Shown here: piece after piece, positions 37,968-38,547 of the stretch
How the letters are laid out: each line of letters begins with the position of its first letter
How positions within the stretch are numbered: the first letter of the stretch is position 1
Translations under genes and position numbers: made by a program
The notes under the pieces: model-generated
Told to the model about the DNA's origin: nothing
The model's input: the letters and a program-made list of their open reading frames with translations, nothing else
Database searches by the model: none
Source: a virus
Direction: 5' to 3' (one strand)
DNA: 38,547 nucleotides
Virus record (IMG/VR): IMGVR_UViG_3300047678_000129
Span: 1-38,547 of that record

Positions 37968-38547
37968 TCAGTCGTGCTGCTGAGCTTCTGTCGTGGTCAA
38001 TGCCGCTTCCGCATCAGCGAGACGCTTCATGTCGTCCAGCGCCGTTTCGTTGTCGCAGTAGAAATCCGGGATGCGCTCGATCTTGGGGTCGCTGGCGAGA
38101 TAGATCAGAGCCGCTGCGGCGGGCGTGCCCATGCAGAACTCCATCGCCTTGCCCGCATCACCCGCCAGCGTGACAACCCATCCGGCACGGCAGTGCGCCG
38201 TGCCGCAGGCCGTTTTGGCGTGCCAATTGCCCATATCGAGGGCGTTGGGTGCGCTCGCCGCCTCGAAAACCGCGCGATGTATGTTGGGAATTTTGGGAAC
38301 ACCGCGCAGGTCGGCACCGCTCAGGTCGGCACCGCTCAGGTTGGCACCGCTCAGGTCGGCACCGCTCAGGTCGGCACCGCGCAGGTTGGCACCACGCAGG
38401 TTGGCATCGCCCAGGTTGGCACCGCGCAGGTCGGCACCGCGCAGGTTGACATCGCGCAGGTTGGCATCGCCCAGGTTGGCATCGCTCAGGTTGGCATCGC
38501 GCAGGTTGGCACCGCTCAGGTCGGCATCGCCCAGGTTGGCATCGTTC
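37968..38547 (-). CDS. Pentapeptide-repeat protein, C-terminal part (enters from the right end)
   Basis: This is the continuation of the gene that starts at 401. From 38546 leftward the frame reads [16 protein letters not shown] and further pentapeptides up to about 38300. A non-repeat C-terminal domain of about 110 residues follows, with the landmarks [48 protein letters not shown] and an acidic end EAQQHD. The stop is at 37968. I recall this arrangement (short N-terminal domain, pentapeptides, C-terminal CGTxHCRAGW domain) from proteins of other alphaproteobacterial phages, but know no proven function. An ATG-initiated frame at 38234 exists, but it is only the tail of this gene because the frame is open far upstream. 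It lies upstream of the small early genes at 37730-37918 and 37584-37748. Confidence 0.9.
   Translation of the reverse strand, partial: NDANLGDADLSGANLRDANLSDANLGDANLRDVNLRGADLRGANLGDANLRGANLRGADLSGADLSGANLSGADLSGADLRGVPKIPNIHRAVFEAASAPNALDMGNWHAKTACGTAHCRAGWVVTLAGDAGKAMEFCMGTPAAAALIYLASDPKIERIPDFYCDNETALDDMKRLADAEAALTTTEAQQHD
38401..38547. repeat. Terminal overlap with the start of the window (circular contig)
   Basis: Bases 38401-38526 are identical to 1-126. From 38527 to 38547 the match to 127-147 continues with three mismatches. The overlap falls inside the pentapeptide gene and keeps its frame, as expected for a circular or circularly permuted molecule cut in a gene. A true packaged terminal repeat inside a gene is less likely. 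The mismatches at the very end may come from misassembly of the 15-bp repeat. Confidence 0.85.

Noticed and set aside
38298-38547. CRISPR-like array from the short repeats at the window ends
   Set aside because: Units are 15 bp with no spacers and keep one reading frame; they encode pentapeptides.

Overview
This window is a complete or near-complete genome of a temperate, podovirus-type phage of a high-GC alphaproteobacterium, most likely of the Rhizobiales. The host guess rests on base composition, strong Shine-Dalgarno sites, protein style, and an attachment site that copies the 3' half of an alphaproteobacterial tRNA-Leu. The two ends overlap: bases 38401-38526 repeat bases 1-126 exactly. 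One pentapeptide-repeat gene runs off the left end and re-enters from the right end in the same frame. The sequence is therefore circular or circularly permuted, with a unit of about 38,400 bp, opened inside that gene.

Layout. (1) 412-1593: a lambda-like immunity switch. An XRE repressor (948-1250, minus) faces a Cro-like gene (1336-1593, plus). Four 15-bp operators of the form (T/G)TCAC-N5-G(T/C)GAA sit in two clusters, three of them inside promoter spacers. (2) 1594-5530: the rightward early region. It holds a structured segment, a terminator, a replication initiator with an iteron array inside its own coding sequence, a RecA-fold helicase, and a chain of tiny genes overlapping by ATGA/GTGA. 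(3) 5592-28958: packaging and virion genes in T7/BPP-1-like podovirus order (TerS, TerL, gp13-like, portal, Bbp19-like, scaffold, capsid, tail tubes A and B, internal virion proteins, tail fibre). It is interrupted by two intact HNH genes around the capsid gene and an HNH fragment at the start of an internal virion gene. The tail fibre is split by an apparent frameshift. (4) 29086-30760: lysis genes. (5) 30757-32892, minus: a ParA ATPase, a ribbon-helix-helix protein, a cysteine-rich protein and a membrane protein. (6) 32893-33153: the attP region. (7) 33154-37918 and on across the junction to 585, minus: integrase, excisionase-like protein, HNH protein, NinB, YqaJ-type exonuclease, ERF annealing protein, small genes, the pentapeptide protein and a small membrane protein. 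All of these lie downstream of a leftward operator-controlled promoter at 635-664.

How it works together (inference). The repressor shuts three or four promoters through one operator type. When it is lost, the leftward operon supplies recombination and integration/excision functions. The rightward operon supplies replication and then virion genes. In a prophage formed at tRNA-Leu, integrase would lie at one end. The ParA cassette would lie at the other end, in the usual place for accessory (moron) genes.

The most unusual signal is that this ParA/RHH cassette carries upstream a 30-bp element, repeated with 29 of 30 bases identical and inverted, directly downstream of the cro-like gene about 7 kb away around the circle. 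This points either to plasmid-style partition in a phage that also encodes an integrase, or to an accessory cassette wired into the early region.
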